Of a DNA stretch of 53,903 nucleotides, positions 31,808-41,308 are shown piece by piece (the stretch's first letter is position 1; the number at the start of each line of letters is the position of its first letter). The stretch is from a virus, in the IMG/VR virus record IMGVR_UViG_3300028284_000009, positions 1-53,903 of that record, one strand, 5' to 3'. The notes beneath the pieces were generated by a model that was not told the DNA's origin, did not search any database, and was given only the letters and a program-made list of their open reading frames with translations. Both the position numbers and the translations under genes were made by a program.

Positions 31808-32941
31808 ATGTCAGAAACAAAGCAGGAAGGAGACTTTAAGATAAAGTCAAAACCTAAAATGAAGAAATTTAACAATAAGTCTGGAGAACCTGTTAAGGTA
31901 GATTTATCAAAACCGGTTGAAGAAACAACCAAAGTGGTTATTCCTAGTGAAGAGCCAGCCAAGGTAGCTGTGGAAGAAGAGGTTAAACCGATTCTAGAAG
32001 AAATTGTAGAAGAAGTAGTTGTAGAAAAAGCAAAAGAACCTGAAGAAGAACCTACGATGATTGGAGAACTTCAAACTACTAAGTTTGAGCCAGAGGAAAT
32101 TATAGCTGAAACAGCAACGCTACCTGAGAACATAGAGAAATTAGTTTCTTTTATGAACGAGACAGGTGGTAATATTGAAGATTACGTAAGATTAAACGCG
32201 GATTATTCTTCCGTCGATGATAACACATTGTTAAAAGAATACTATAAAAAATCTAAGCCACATCTCAACGCTGATGAGATCTCTTTTCTAATGGAAGATA
32301 AATTTTCTTACGATGAAGAGATTGATGATGAAAGAGATATTAGATTTAAGAAACTAGCAATTAAAGAAGAGATTGCAGAGGCTAGAACCTTTCTAGAGCA
32401 AACAAAGAGTAAATACTACGACGAAATCAAGTTGAGACCCGGCGTAACTCAAAAGCAACAGAAAGCAACTGACTTCTTCGATCGATATAATCAGGACCAG
32501 AAAGTAGCTGAGCAACAACACTTAGACTTTAAATCCAAAACTAATAAATATTTTTCCGACGATTTCAAAGGTTTTGATTTCAATGTTAGCGGGAAAAAAT
32601 TTAGGTATGGAGTACAAGATCCAGGTAAAGTAGCAGAAGACCAATCTAACATTAACAACTTTGTAGGGAAGTTCCTAGACAAGAAAGGTAATGTAACAGA
32701 CGAGAAAGGTTATCACAAAGCGCTATATATGGCTTCCAATGCTGATACAATCATTAATCATTTCTATGAACAAGGAAAATCAGACGCTACCAAACAGATT
32801 GTTAGTAGCTCTAAAAATCCTAGCTTGGATGTTAGACAACCAGCTCAGAAAAATGGATTTGTTAATGGTATTAAAGCAAAGGTACTAGGCCAAGACGGAA
32901 GAGACTCTTCTAAATTGAGTATAAAAAGAATTAAAATTTAA
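31808..32941 (+). CDS. scaffold-like / head assembly protein
   Basis: A 377-aa acidic protein between portal and capsid, the usual place of scaffolds. The first 95 residues are low complexity (Glu, Val, Pro, Lys), the middle is helical (KKLAIKEEIAEARTFLEQTKSKY) and a segment SGKKFRYGVQDPGK lies at about 262-275. It ends basic (RIKI). A scaffold is expected to leave the head after use; processing cannot be judged. Confidence 0.6.
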   Translation: MSETKQEGDFKIKSKPKMKKFNNKSGEPVKVDLSKPVEETTKVVIPSEEPAKVAVEEEVKPILEEIVEEVVVEKAKEPEEEPTMIGELQTTKFEPEEIIAETATLPENIEKLVSFMNETGGNIEDYVRLNADYSSVDDNTLLKEYYKKSKPHLNADEISFLMEDKFSYDEEIDDERDIRFKKLAIKEEIAEARTFLEQTKSKYYDEIKLRPGVTQKQQKATDFFDRYNQDQKVAEQQHLDFKSKTNKYFSDDFKGFDFNVSGKKFRYGVQDPGKVAEDQSNINNFVGKFLDKKGNVTDEKGYHKALYMASNADTIINHFYEQGKSDATKQIVSSSKNPSLDVRQPAQKNGFVNGIKAKVLGQDGRDSSKLSIKRIKI

Positions 32942-32952
32942 AAACAAGAATT

Positions 32953-34410
32953 ATGGCAGTAACACCAACATTCGGTTCAATTAAGCCGAGTCAAAAACAA
33001 CAATTATTAGAATCTAACTACCTTTCTTTCAACGGAGGATCAGGAGATGGAGATTCAAACTCATTTGCACAACAGTACTTACCTGAGATCTACGAACAAG
33101 AAGTAGAGCGTTACGGAAACAGAACTTTATCTGGATTCTTACGCATGGTTGGAGCTGAAATGCCAATGTCTTCTGATCAAGTAATTTGGTCTGAACAAAA
33201 TAGATTACACGTAGCTTACAATGACGTTTCTACAACAGCAGTAGCGAATGAATTAACTTTCGTAGTTGGTGGAACTGGAAAAGACTTTGTAGAGAATGTT
33301 ATTTCTAAAAATCAAACTATCGTAATTTTAGATCCTGCTGGAATTGAGATTAAAGCTTTAGTTATTGAGTCTTCTCAAACTGCATCTTTAGCAACTTTAT
33401 TAGTAGCTCCTTATACAGCTGCTGATTTAACTGGCTTTGCAGCTTCTGGATTGAAGATCTTTGTATACGGTTCTGAATATGACAAAGGAGTATCTGTTAC
33501 CAACTCTACTGGAGCTGGAGATATTTCAGGTTACAAAACAGTAAACCCTTCTTTCACACAATTCTCTAACTCGCCTATTATTATTAGAAACAAATTTGTT
33601 GTATCTGGTTCTGACATGGCACAGATTGGATGGGTTGAAGTGGCTACAGAAGATGGAACTGGAGGATACTTATGGTATTTGAAAGCTGAATCTGAAACTA
33701 GATTACGTTTTGAAGACTATTTAGAAATGGCTGTAGTAGAAGGAGAATTAGCTACTGGAGCAGCTGCTTCTAGTGTTAAAGGAACCCAAGGTTTATTTGC
33801 TGCTATCAAAGATAGAGGTAATACAAACGTAGGATTTACTGCTGCAGGTGGTTTAGCTACTTTTGACGAGATCTTGAAAAACTTAGATACACAAGGAGCG
33901 ATTGAAGAAAATATGTTATTCTTGAACAGACAAACATCTTTAGACTTTGATGATATGCTAGCTGGTGTAGGTGCTGCTTCAGGCGGTGTTTATGCAGGTG
34001 GTAGTTCTTATGGAGTATTTGAAAACTCTGAAGATATGGCGTTGAACTTAGGTTTCTCTGGTTTCAGACGTGGATCTTACGACTTTTATAAGACTGACTG
34101 GAAATACTTAAACGATGCATCAACTCGTGGAGCAATCCAAGGAGCTACAGCTAGTGTTGAAGGTGTTTTAGTTCCTGCTGGAACTTCTACTGTTTATGAT
34201 CAAATCTTAGGAACTAACATCAGACGTCCATTCTTGCACGTTAGATATAGAGCTTCTCAAGCTGATGATAGAAGAATGAAGTCTTGGTTAACTGGTTCTG
34301 CCGGTGGAGCAGCGTCTTCTGACTTAGATGCAATGGAAGTAAACTTCTTATCTGAAAGATGTTTATGTGTACAAGCAGCTAACAACTTCGTATTATTTCA
34401 AGGAGTATAA
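32953..34410 (+). CDS. major capsid protein
   Basis: A 485-aa protein in the standard place after the scaffold. It is rich in Gly, Ala, Ser and Thr with little Cys and a balanced charge, and codon choice is unusually biased (GGA, GCT, TCT), as in highly expressed genes. N-terminal segment FGSIKPSQKQQLLESNYL, later LPEIYEQEVERYGNRT, and IRNKFVVSGSDMAQIGW resemble crAss-like capsids. It is expected to have the HK97 fold. It is followed by a strong RNA hairpin (34425-34451). Confidence 0.75.
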   Translation: MAVTPTFGSIKPSQKQQLLESNYLSFNGGSGDGDSNSFAQQYLPEIYEQEVERYGNRTLSGFLRMVGAEMPMSSDQVIWSEQNRLHVAYNDVSTTAVANELTFVVGGTGKDFVENVISKNQTIVILDPAGIEIKALVIESSQTASLATLLVAPYTAADLTGFAASGLKIFVYGSEYDKGVSVTNSTGAGDISGYKTVNPSFTQFSNSPIIIRNKFVVSGSDMAQIGWVEVATEDGTGGYLWYLKAESETRLRFEDYLEMAVVEGELATGAAASSVKGTQGLFAAIKDRGNTNVGFTAAGGLATFDEILKNLDTQGAIEENMLFLNRQTSLDFDDMLAGVGAASGGVYAGGSSYGVFENSEDMALNLGFSGFRRGSYDFYKTDWKYLNDASTRGAIQGATASVEGVLVPAGTSTVYDQILGTNIRRPFLHVRYRASQADDRRMKSWLTGSAGGAASSDLDAMEVNFLSERCLCVQAANNFVLFQGV

Positions 34411-34424
34411 TTATTATGTAATCT

Positions 34425-34451
34425 TTACCCTCGTTATATCGACGGGGGTAA
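34425..34451 (+). terminator. strong hairpin after the capsid gene
   Basis: A 10-bp stem (TTACCCTCGT with ACGGGGGTAA, one G-U pair) and a 7-nt loop, 14 nt past the capsid stop. There is no U run, so it may protect the capsid mRNA end or partly stop transcription rather than fully terminate. Confidence 0.5.
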
Positions 34452-34488
34452 CTATTACCCTTAACAAACTATTTAATTTTATTATATT

Positions 34489-35310
34489 ATGGCAAAACAA
34501 GCTACAGCTAAGAAGACCGAGGTGGCACCTCAGGCAATCGTAGAACCTATTAAAGTTGCTACGCCACCAAAACCAACGTGGGAAATAAAAGACAGAACGT
34601 ATATATTAGCTAGAGGAATGAGTCCTTTAACTATGACAATACCTTCAAAACATACACTAAAGCATTCTCTACTGTATTTCGACGAAGCCTCAGGCGAACA
34701 AAAAGAAATAAGATATGCTACTAATCAAGCCTCTGTGTTTGTTGAAGAACAGAAAGGAGAAGCAACCTTAGGTCATATTGTATTTAAAGATGGTATTTTA
34801 ACAGTGCCTAAGCAAAAACAAAGCTTACAAAAGTTATTATCACTTTATCATCCACTAAGAGGTAAGCTTTATAACGAATTTAAACCTGTACAAGTTGCTG
34901 CAGAAGAATTTGATATTTTATCTTTACAAGTAGACGCTATGACGGCAGCAAGAGAAATGGATATCGACATGGCTGAAGCTATAATGAGAGTTGAGGTCGG
35001 ATCTAAGGTGGATAAGATGAGTTCTAAGGAGCTTAGAAGAGACTTGTTATTGTTTTCTAGAAGTCAACCAGAGTTGTTCTTAGAATTAGCGTCTGATGAT
35101 AATGTTCCTTTAAGAAACTTTGCTATTAAAGCAGTTGAATTTGGAATAATCAAACTAGCTCAAGACCAGAGAACATTTACCTGGGCGTCTAACGGTAGAA
35201 AATTAATGACAGTTCCATTCGATGAACACCCTTACTCTGCTATGGCAGCATTCTTCAAGACCGATGAAGGTTTAGAAATATACAGATCAATTGAGAAAAA
35301 GTTCTCATAA
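34489..35310 (+). CDS. conserved virion-associated protein
   Basis: A 273-aa protein after the capsid gene. The N-terminal 30 residues are Ala/Lys/Pro-rich; then a beta part (YILARGMSPLTMTIPSKH, KEIRYATNQ) and a helical C-terminal half. It is a recurrent neighbour of capsid genes in flavobacterial phages. It could be a head auxiliary or decoration protein. Role not known. Confidence 0.5.
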   Translation: MAKQATAKKTEVAPQAIVEPIKVATPPKPTWEIKDRTYILARGMSPLTMTIPSKHTLKHSLLYFDEASGEQKEIRYATNQASVFVEEQKGEATLGHIVFKDGILTVPKQKQSLQKLLSLYHPLRGKLYNEFKPVQVAAEEFDILSLQVDAMTAAREMDIDMAEAIMRVEVGSKVDKMSSKELRRDLLLFSRSQPELFLELASDDNVPLRNFAIKAVEFGIIKLAQDQRTFTWASNGRKLMTVPFDEHPYSAMAAFFKTDEGLEIYRSIEKKFS

Positions 35311-35326
35311 CATGTAATACTAATAT

Positions 35327-35348
35327 AGGGCTCGTTAACTCGGGCCTT
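35327..35348 (+). terminator. terminator-like hairpin
   Basis: An 8-bp stem (AGGGCTCG pairing with CGGGCCTT, two G-U pairs) around a TTAACT loop, then TTTATATTATAAT. It lies 16 nt after the stop of the gene at 34489. The U run is weak, so it probably terminates only in part. Confidence 0.5.
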
Positions 35349-35370
35349 TATATTATAATAAATAAAAAAA

Positions 35371-36135
35371 ATGGCAATAAACGTAGACACAGTATACAAG
35401 ACAGTCCTACTTATACTGAACAAAGAACAGAGAGGTTACGTAACCCCTGACGAGTTCAATAAGACAGCTACTCAAGTACAGCTTGATATATTCGAACAAT
35501 ACTTCGAAGACTTAAACCAGCAACTACGAGTGCCGCAATCAGATTACGATTACTCGGATAGACAGATGAGTATCGACGAGAAAATATCTCCTTTTAAAAC
35601 AAGTGGCGACTGCGTGTATAGCAGTGGTAAGTTCAGTTTACCCGTATTGGATGCTGACGGTAACACAGTTTTAAACTCAGGGATAGAACCAACAGCGTTT
35701 ACCCAAGTTTCTTTTTATAAAATAGGTACGCCAATATACTCTCCAGCAAGCGGCTTTCCAACAGAGGTACAAAGATTGCAACGTAATGATTTTTATAATA
35801 TTGAAAAATCACCATTAACAGCTTCAGTTAAAGCTTTTCCAACTTATTTATACGAGTCTAATAAAATAACTATTAGACCGACTAGCATAACCGATGGCGT
35901 TAGTGTTAGTTTTATAAGAAAACCTAGAAACGTAATATGGAACTACACTCTTGGTAACTTAGGTCAGTATGTATACACAGCTACAGGTTCTCAGCAAATA
36001 GAACTAAACTCTTCAGAGCAAGTTGAATTCATAACTAGAGTATTGTTTTACTCTGGCGTTATAATTAGAGATCCTCAAGTTATACAGGTAGCTGCTCAAG
36101 AAATACAGAACAACGAAATAAATCAAAAAAGCTAA
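35371..36135 (+). CDS. ring / head-tail adaptor protein
   Basis: A 254-aa protein. The start MAINVDTVYKTVLLILNKEQRGYVTPDEFNK is the pattern of the crAss-like ring (adaptor) protein, which sits under the portal. Beta strands follow (SFYKIGTP, YLYESNKITIRPT) and a helical end. It should be part of the neck. Family label from memory. Confidence 0.65.
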   Translation: MAINVDTVYKTVLLILNKEQRGYVTPDEFNKTATQVQLDIFEQYFEDLNQQLRVPQSDYDYSDRQMSIDEKISPFKTSGDCVYSSGKFSLPVLDADGNTVLNSGIEPTAFTQVSFYKIGTPIYSPASGFPTEVQRLQRNDFYNIEKSPLTASVKAFPTYLYESNKITIRPTSITDGVSVSFIRKPRNVIWNYTLGNLGQYVYTATGSQQIELNSSEQVEFITRVLFYSGVIIRDPQVIQVAAQEIQNNEINQKS

Positions 36136-36138
36136 TAC

Positions 36139-37332
36139 ATGTCACTAATAACAGAAAACAATAAACAGTATTACGCTGGATCTCAAAGCTTCTTAGTCAC
36201 AGATGCTGAAGTTAATTCTTTCACTACAACATTTGATACTAAATTAGTTTTCGGAAGCTATGACCCACTAGAGAGCAATTACGCTTTAAATAACTTCAAA
36301 CTATATACAGCGGTAGCTGGTGTGTTAGACTACACAGAGTATATTGATGAATACACTGTTACTGGTAATACAATTTCAATTGAAGGAGGTTTAGATTTAA
36401 ATACCAGCTTGATAGTTCAATTGAAAACGGAGACAGGAGGTAACTTTGGAAACAGAGACGCTTATGGTGATACCGTTCAAGAAAACTGGGGATCATATGC
36501 TTATACTAAACTTGATGATATTATAAATAACTTTTTAGTAGCTTACGTTGGTGCTGGTAAACTAATACCAAGTGTTAAAAGAACTGACTTAATATTCTTT
36601 GCTAAAAGAGCAATGCAAGAGTTTAGCTATGACACTTTAAAAAGTATTAAATCTCAAGAACTAAACATACCACCAAGCTTAAGCTTACCTATGCCTCAAG
36701 ACTACGTCAACTACGTTAAGATGAGCTGGGTTGATAATTCAGGTATTAAGCATGTTATATATCCTACAACTTTAACTAGCAATCCTTACAGAAACCCCGT
36801 TCAAGATGCTAACGGCATACCAACTCAAGATAATTTTGGAAACAATACACTAGGTACTTCTATTACTGAAGAAAGATGGGATTCAAATGGAATAAATAGA
36901 ATAAACAAAGCTCTTAAAGATGACTTATCACCTATAGTTGACGGGCTTGGCAACGTGCAGACTAGAAGCGGAGCTTATGGACTAGATCCTAAAATAGCTC
37001 AAGTCAACGGATGGTTTACTATAAATGAAAGACAAAATACTTTTTCTTTCTCGAATGACTTAGTTGGTCGTCTAATAATTTTAGAGTACGTTTCTGATGG
37101 TTTAGCATATGATTTAGATACTAAAGTACCTAAAATGGCTGAAGAAGCTATGTATGCTTACATGAGCCACGCTATAATGTCTACAAGATCTGGTCAGCCA
37201 GAATATGTTATCAATAGATTGAGCAGAGAAAAAACAGCAAAACTTAGAAATGCTAAAATAAGATTATCTAACATCAAGCTTGAAGAAATATCTCAAGTAA
37301 TGAGAGGTAAGTCTAAATGGATAAAATCATAA
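36139..37332 (+). CDS. ring / tail tubular protein
   Basis: A 397-aa protein. Its N-terminal 130 residues (LVTDAEVNSFTTTFD, LKTETGGNFGNRD) look like a small fibre-anchor domain. From about 150 comes the adaptor part KRTDLIFFAKRAMQEFSYDT, LPMPQDYVNYVKMSWVD, then a helical end. This kind of protein forms the ring below the adaptor, where fibres attach. The N-terminal part supports a docking role. Confidence 0.65.
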   Translation: MSLITENNKQYYAGSQSFLVTDAEVNSFTTTFDTKLVFGSYDPLESNYALNNFKLYTAVAGVLDYTEYIDEYTVTGNTISIEGGLDLNTSLIVQLKTETGGNFGNRDAYGDTVQENWGSYAYTKLDDIINNFLVAYVGAGKLIPSVKRTDLIFFAKRAMQEFSYDTLKSIKSQELNIPPSLSLPMPQDYVNYVKMSWVDNSGIKHVIYPTTLTSNPYRNPVQDANGIPTQDNFGNNTLGTSITEERWDSNGINRINKALKDDLSPIVDGLGNVQTRSGAYGLDPKIAQVNGWFTINERQNTFSFSNDLVGRLIILEYVSDGLAYDLDTKVPKMAEEAMYAYMSHAIMSTRSGQPEYVINRLSREKTAKLRNAKIRLSNIKLEEISQVMRGKSKWIKS

Positions 37333-37338
37333 AACAAT

Positions 37339-40300
37339 ATGGCTGAGGTTAAGAATGCTTTTATAAAGTCTAAAATGAACAAAGACCTAGATGATAGACT
37401 TATACCATCTGGAGAATACAGAAACGCTTTAAACGCTCAGATTAGTAAATCAGAAGGTTCAGACGTTGGAGCTTTAGAAAATGCTCTAGGTAACTCAATA
37501 AAACAGCAATTTGAATCAGACATAGCTAATACATCCTCCATAGGTTACTTGGTTGATGAAGCTAGGAATGAAATATATGTATTTATAACAGACAATAATG
37601 ATTCTAGTTACGTACCTACTGGAGCTGGATCTAATCATTTTATATATAAATACAATCCCGTAACTAACGTTAAAACAAAACTAGTTGAAGGGGCTTTCTT
37701 AAACTTCTCTAAGTTAAACCCCATTTACGGAGTTAACTTGTTAGAGAATTTGTTATTCTGGACAGATAATAGAAATCAACCTAGAAAAATAAACGTAATA
37801 GACGCTGCTACAACAGGTTACTACACTACGGAAGATCAGTTATCAGTTGCTAAATATAATCCTTACAAAACAATAGAGCTTTTTGAAGCTAGCACGCTTT
37901 CTCCTGGAGACTATGAAAGCACAATGAAAGATGTTGTAACTAAATTCATGCCCAACGGAGGATCATGTATTACTACAGCTGCTACTTCTGGCGGTACTGT
38001 TATTATACCTATAGGTCAAATACAAATACCTTACTACCCGTTAACACCTGTTTTAGGAATGACTGTTAAAAGAGTCGATAGTTCAGGTAACATAGTTCCG
38101 GTGCAATACCAAGGAACAGATATTTTCCCAACAGTTGTATCTTATGATGCCAATGCTAACACAATGGACTTAAGTGAAGTGGCCGATATACCTATCAACA
38201 CCGAGCTAATATTCAATGCTAATCCTTATTATATAAATGGTTACAATGGAGATCCTAGATTTTTAGAAGACAAATTTGTTAGATTTAGCTACAGGTTTAA
38301 GTTCGATGATGGAGAATATTCCCTAATAGCGCCATTTACACAGCCTTGTTTTATACCAAAGCAAGATGGTTACTTTTTGAACGAAACAGTTGAGCTAGGA
38401 GATATGCAACAAGCATACTCGTCTACTATACTTGATTTTATGGAAAATAAAGTCAATAAGATAGATTTAAGAATACCTCTACCCACTGACGCAAATGCTC
38501 TTACAAGCACGTTACATGTAACTGATATAGATATTCTTTACAAAGAATCTGATGGCTTAGCTATTCAAGTGGTTGAGACAATACCTACAAACAGTTCTGA
38601 TTTCTTAGCTATAGTAGGAGACATATATGAATACTCTTATCAGTCACAGAAGCCATACAAAACACTACCAGCTAAAGACACTACAAGAGTTTACGACAAG
38701 ATACCTGTAAAAGCTTTTAGCCAGGAAGTTATAAGCAATAGAGTTGTCTATGGTAATTATCAAGACAAACATACTCCACCCGCTTTCTTGAACTACAATG
38801 TAGCAGCGACTTCTAAGTCTGATTTTTCAAGCACTGGATCAGTGTCTGATACAACTAGTAAAGTAGAATACCCTAACAGCTCTTTAAAAACAAATAGAAC
38901 GTACCAGGTAGGAATTGTATTGGCTGATAAATTTGGTAGACAGTCTACAACTATATTATCAAACTCTACTACTTCGTTATCAGTTGGGCCAGTTGGGTCC
39001 TCAACATTGTTCTCAGGCTCTACATTGTATTCACCTTACGAAGATGGTGATATAGCTCCTGAAAACTGGGTTGGTAACTCTTTAAAAGTAATATTCAATT
39101 CTACTATAAACGGTGTCGATGGACCAGGCTTATACAACAACGACGTTAACAGCTTGTCATATAATCCTTTAGGATGGTATTCGTATAAAGTAGTGGTTAA
39201 ACAAACAGAGCAAGAATATTATAACATATATACAGCTGGTTCAATGCTAGGGTTGCCTTACGATTACTCTGGTGGATCTGCTGTAGTAGATAAAAACACT
39301 TCTTTTGTTTCTTTGTTAAATGACAACATTAATAAGATACCTAGAGATCTTTCAGAGGTAGGACCTCAAGATAAATCTTTTAGAAGTTCAGTGGAGCTTT
39401 ACGGTAGAGTTGAAAACGCGCAAACTAGCGTAGTAGGAAATGTCAATACGTCTAGCCAACAATTTTACCCAGGAAGAACTTCTTTTACAACATCTTCCAT
39501 AGAAGATCTTTTTAACATGTTTGACGTAGCGGAGTATAAACAAAGTGGTAACACTGTGCCAATAACTGACTTAACAAACCCATTTAGTTCTTTCTACAAG
39601 TCTGACTCAGATCCTTTTATAGCTAGAATAACAACTTCTCAAGCTTCAGTGGAGCAATTTGGTGTTGCAAATACATTAGATCAAGGTGATTATATACCTA
39701 TTGCTAGTTTAGCTGTATTTGAAACAAAACCAGTAGAATCAAGATTAGATATATTCTGGGAAACATCCACCACTGGTTTGATATCAGAGCTAAACACAGC
39801 TATACTTACTCAAGACAATGGAGCTGCTTTTATAAGTGATTTCAATCTAACACCATTTAACGAAGCTATAAGCACTGCTGGAAGTTATATACTGCAAAGC
39901 GATTTTACTATAGCTGACGTACTAGGCACTAACATACCTGCTGGCGATTTTGATCAAGACATTACTATGACAGTAAAAGACAACCAGTCAACTCCTCAAT
40001 TCGTTCCTAACTTATTTACTTTGGTAAAAGTAGATGCTAATCTACAAAACTACAATATAGCTGTAACTCAAGATTTCATAGATAGTGTGTACTTTGGCGA
40101 CAACGCAGGTTTAAGAAACTTTACGTTTTTCTTCGATGTGTACGTTAATGGAAATGACGTTGAGGTATTTGAAAAACAAGCTAATCTAACTAACGTAGTA
40201 CCTATTATAACTTCAAACGGCGGTATAGATATAGATATGGATAGAGGTACAAATATAACCTCCATATATAACTTATCCGCTAAGAACGGAGCTTTTGGAA

Positions 40301-40860
40301 GCGCTACTATATTAAAAAATAAAAATGGACTTGACTGGGATATAATGTCTGGTAATGATGACGGGTATTTTTCTTTAGGTAATTCTAACACAGATACATG
40401 TACACTATACAATGATTATCCTTCGACTATACCAGCTACTAATTATCCATTACAGATAAGAGTAACTGACGCTGGAGGATCTACAGATACTATTGGCTTT
40501 GACATTAACTTCTTAGCTAATGTAACTTCAGTAGTAGAATGGAGAGCTACAACAAACGACGGAGGTTCTGACCCAATTGATTACTACTATACTATAATAG
40601 GAGTTTCCGGTTGGACAGAGGGAACAAGAAACGGTTGGTATATATACGCTAACACATGGGACAGTTTTGGTGGCAGTACTAAACAGATAAATTACACTGG
40701 AGCAAACAAAGGAGGTACTGGTTGTGCTGGTAGTTGGTACTACGATAGTGACGCTACGGCAGTTACTAATCACTGGAAAAGCTGCGTGCTAGGCTCTTCT
40801 CAAGCAAGCTACTCTGGAACAACTATAGATATAACGAACGTAGACTTTACTATAATATAG
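37339..40860 (+). CDS. tail muzzle / stabilisation protein, N-terminal part
   Basis: A 1173-aa protein. The start KSKMNKDLDDRLIPSGEYRNALN is the crAss-like and marine-podovirus muzzle pattern (stabilisation, nozzle-like). Other family parts: NLLFWTDNRNQPRKINV, a later segment VISNRVVYGNYQDKHTPPAFLNYNV and LADKFGRQSTTILS. The last 220 residues add a cadherin/Ig-like domain and a Cys-containing tip. It should form the tail tube end. The usual C-terminal half seems to be a separate gene at 41309. Confidence 0.65.
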   Translation: MAEVKNAFIKSKMNKDLDDRLIPSGEYRNALNAQISKSEGSDVGALENALGNSIKQQFESDIANTSSIGYLVDEARNEIYVFITDNNDSSYVPTGAGSNHFIYKYNPVTNVKTKLVEGAFLNFSKLNPIYGVNLLENLLFWTDNRNQPRKINVIDAATTGYYTTEDQLSVAKYNPYKTIELFEASTLSPGDYESTMKDVVTKFMPNGGSCITTAATSGGTVIIPIGQIQIPYYPLTPVLGMTVKRVDSSGNIVPVQYQGTDIFPTVVSYDANANTMDLSEVADIPINTELIFNANPYYINGYNGDPRFLEDKFVRFSYRFKFDDGEYSLIAPFTQPCFIPKQDGYFLNETVELGDMQQAYSSTILDFMENKVNKIDLRIPLPTDANALTSTLHVTDIDILYKESDGLAIQVVETIPTNSSDFLAIVGDIYEYSYQSQKPYKTLPAKDTTRVYDKIPVKAFSQEVISNRVVYGNYQDKHTPPAFLNYNVAATSKSDFSSTGSVSDTTSKVEYPNSSLKTNRTYQVGIVLADKFGRQSTTILSNSTTSLSVGPVGSSTLFSGSTLYSPYEDGDIAPENWVGNSLKVIFNSTINGVDGPGLYNNDVNSLSYNPLGWYSYKVVVKQTEQEYYNIYTAGSMLGLPYDYSGGSAVVDKNTSFVSLLNDNINKIPRDLSEVGPQDKSFRSSVELYGRVENAQTSVVGNVNTSSQQFYPGRTSFTTSSIEDLFNMFDVAEYKQSGNTVPITDLTNPFSSFYKSDSDPFIARITTSQASVEQFGVANTLDQGDYIPIASLAVFETKPVESRLDIFWETSTTGLISELNTAILTQDNGAAFISDFNLTPFNEAISTAGSYILQSDFTIADVLGTNIPAGDFDQDITMTVKDNQSTPQFVPNLFTLVKVDANLQNYNIAVTQDFIDSVYFGDNAGLRNFTFFFDVYVNGNDVEVFEKQANLTNVVPIITSNGGIDIDMDRGTNITSIYNLSAKNGAFGSATILKNKNGLDWDIMSGNDDGYFSLGNSNTDTCTLYNDYPSTIPATNYPLQIRVTDAGGSTDTIGFDINFLANVTSVVEWRATTNDGGSDPIDYYYTIIGVSGWTEGTRNGWYIYANTWDSFGGSTKQINYTGANKGGTGCAGSWYYDSDATAVTNHWKSCVLGSSQASYSGTTIDITNVDFTII

Positions 40861-41297
40861 TGTATTTAAATAAAAAAGAAATCGCTGGCTTTATTGCTAA
40901 ATTACTAAAGTTGGACTGGTCAGGTTTTAAGCTCTACTTAGTTGGTGGATGCTTAGAGGAGTGGGAAACTAAAGACATAGATATATGTATTGTTGGGAAG
41001 ATAAACGAAGAACTGTTGTTTAACAACTGCCAATCAGCTAGGAAGCTAGGACCATTTGACCTATATTATATAGGCGAAGAAGAGCCGTATAGTGGATCGG
41101 AGTTAACTAAACCTATAACTATTAGAGCCGCTAAGTCTTACGACAGGTGGGATAAAAACGCTCACCCTTGGCCTGGAGAATGGATAGGTAAACTATATTG
41201 GAGAACTTTAACATTTCCATATGAAAAGCATAAAAACAGAACTCACACGTATATACCTAGGTTGATACTTGATGATTGTAATAAAAAAATAAAATAA
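40860..41297 (+). CDS. nucleotidyltransferase-like protein
   Basis: A 145-aa protein starting with GTG at 40860, sharing one base with the muzzle stop. Residues 28-41 (LVGGCLEEWETKDID) contain the GG-x(n)-DxD signature (G29, G30, D39, D41) of the nucleotidyltransferase fold used by MNT, polyA and tRNA CCA enzymes. No third Asp is obvious, and it is short. It may be an active or inactive member, possibly of a toxin-antitoxin or RNA-modifying kind. It lies between the two apparent halves of the muzzle protein. Confidence 0.55.
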   Translation: MYLNKKEIAGFIAKLLKLDWSGFKLYLVGGCLEEWETKDIDICIVGKINEELLFNNCQSARKLGPFDLYYIGEEEPYSGSELTKPITIRAAKSYDRWDKNAHPWPGEWIGKLYWRTLTFPYEKHKNRTHTYIPRLILDDCNKKIK

Positions 41298-41308
41298 GTG
41301 ATAATTAT

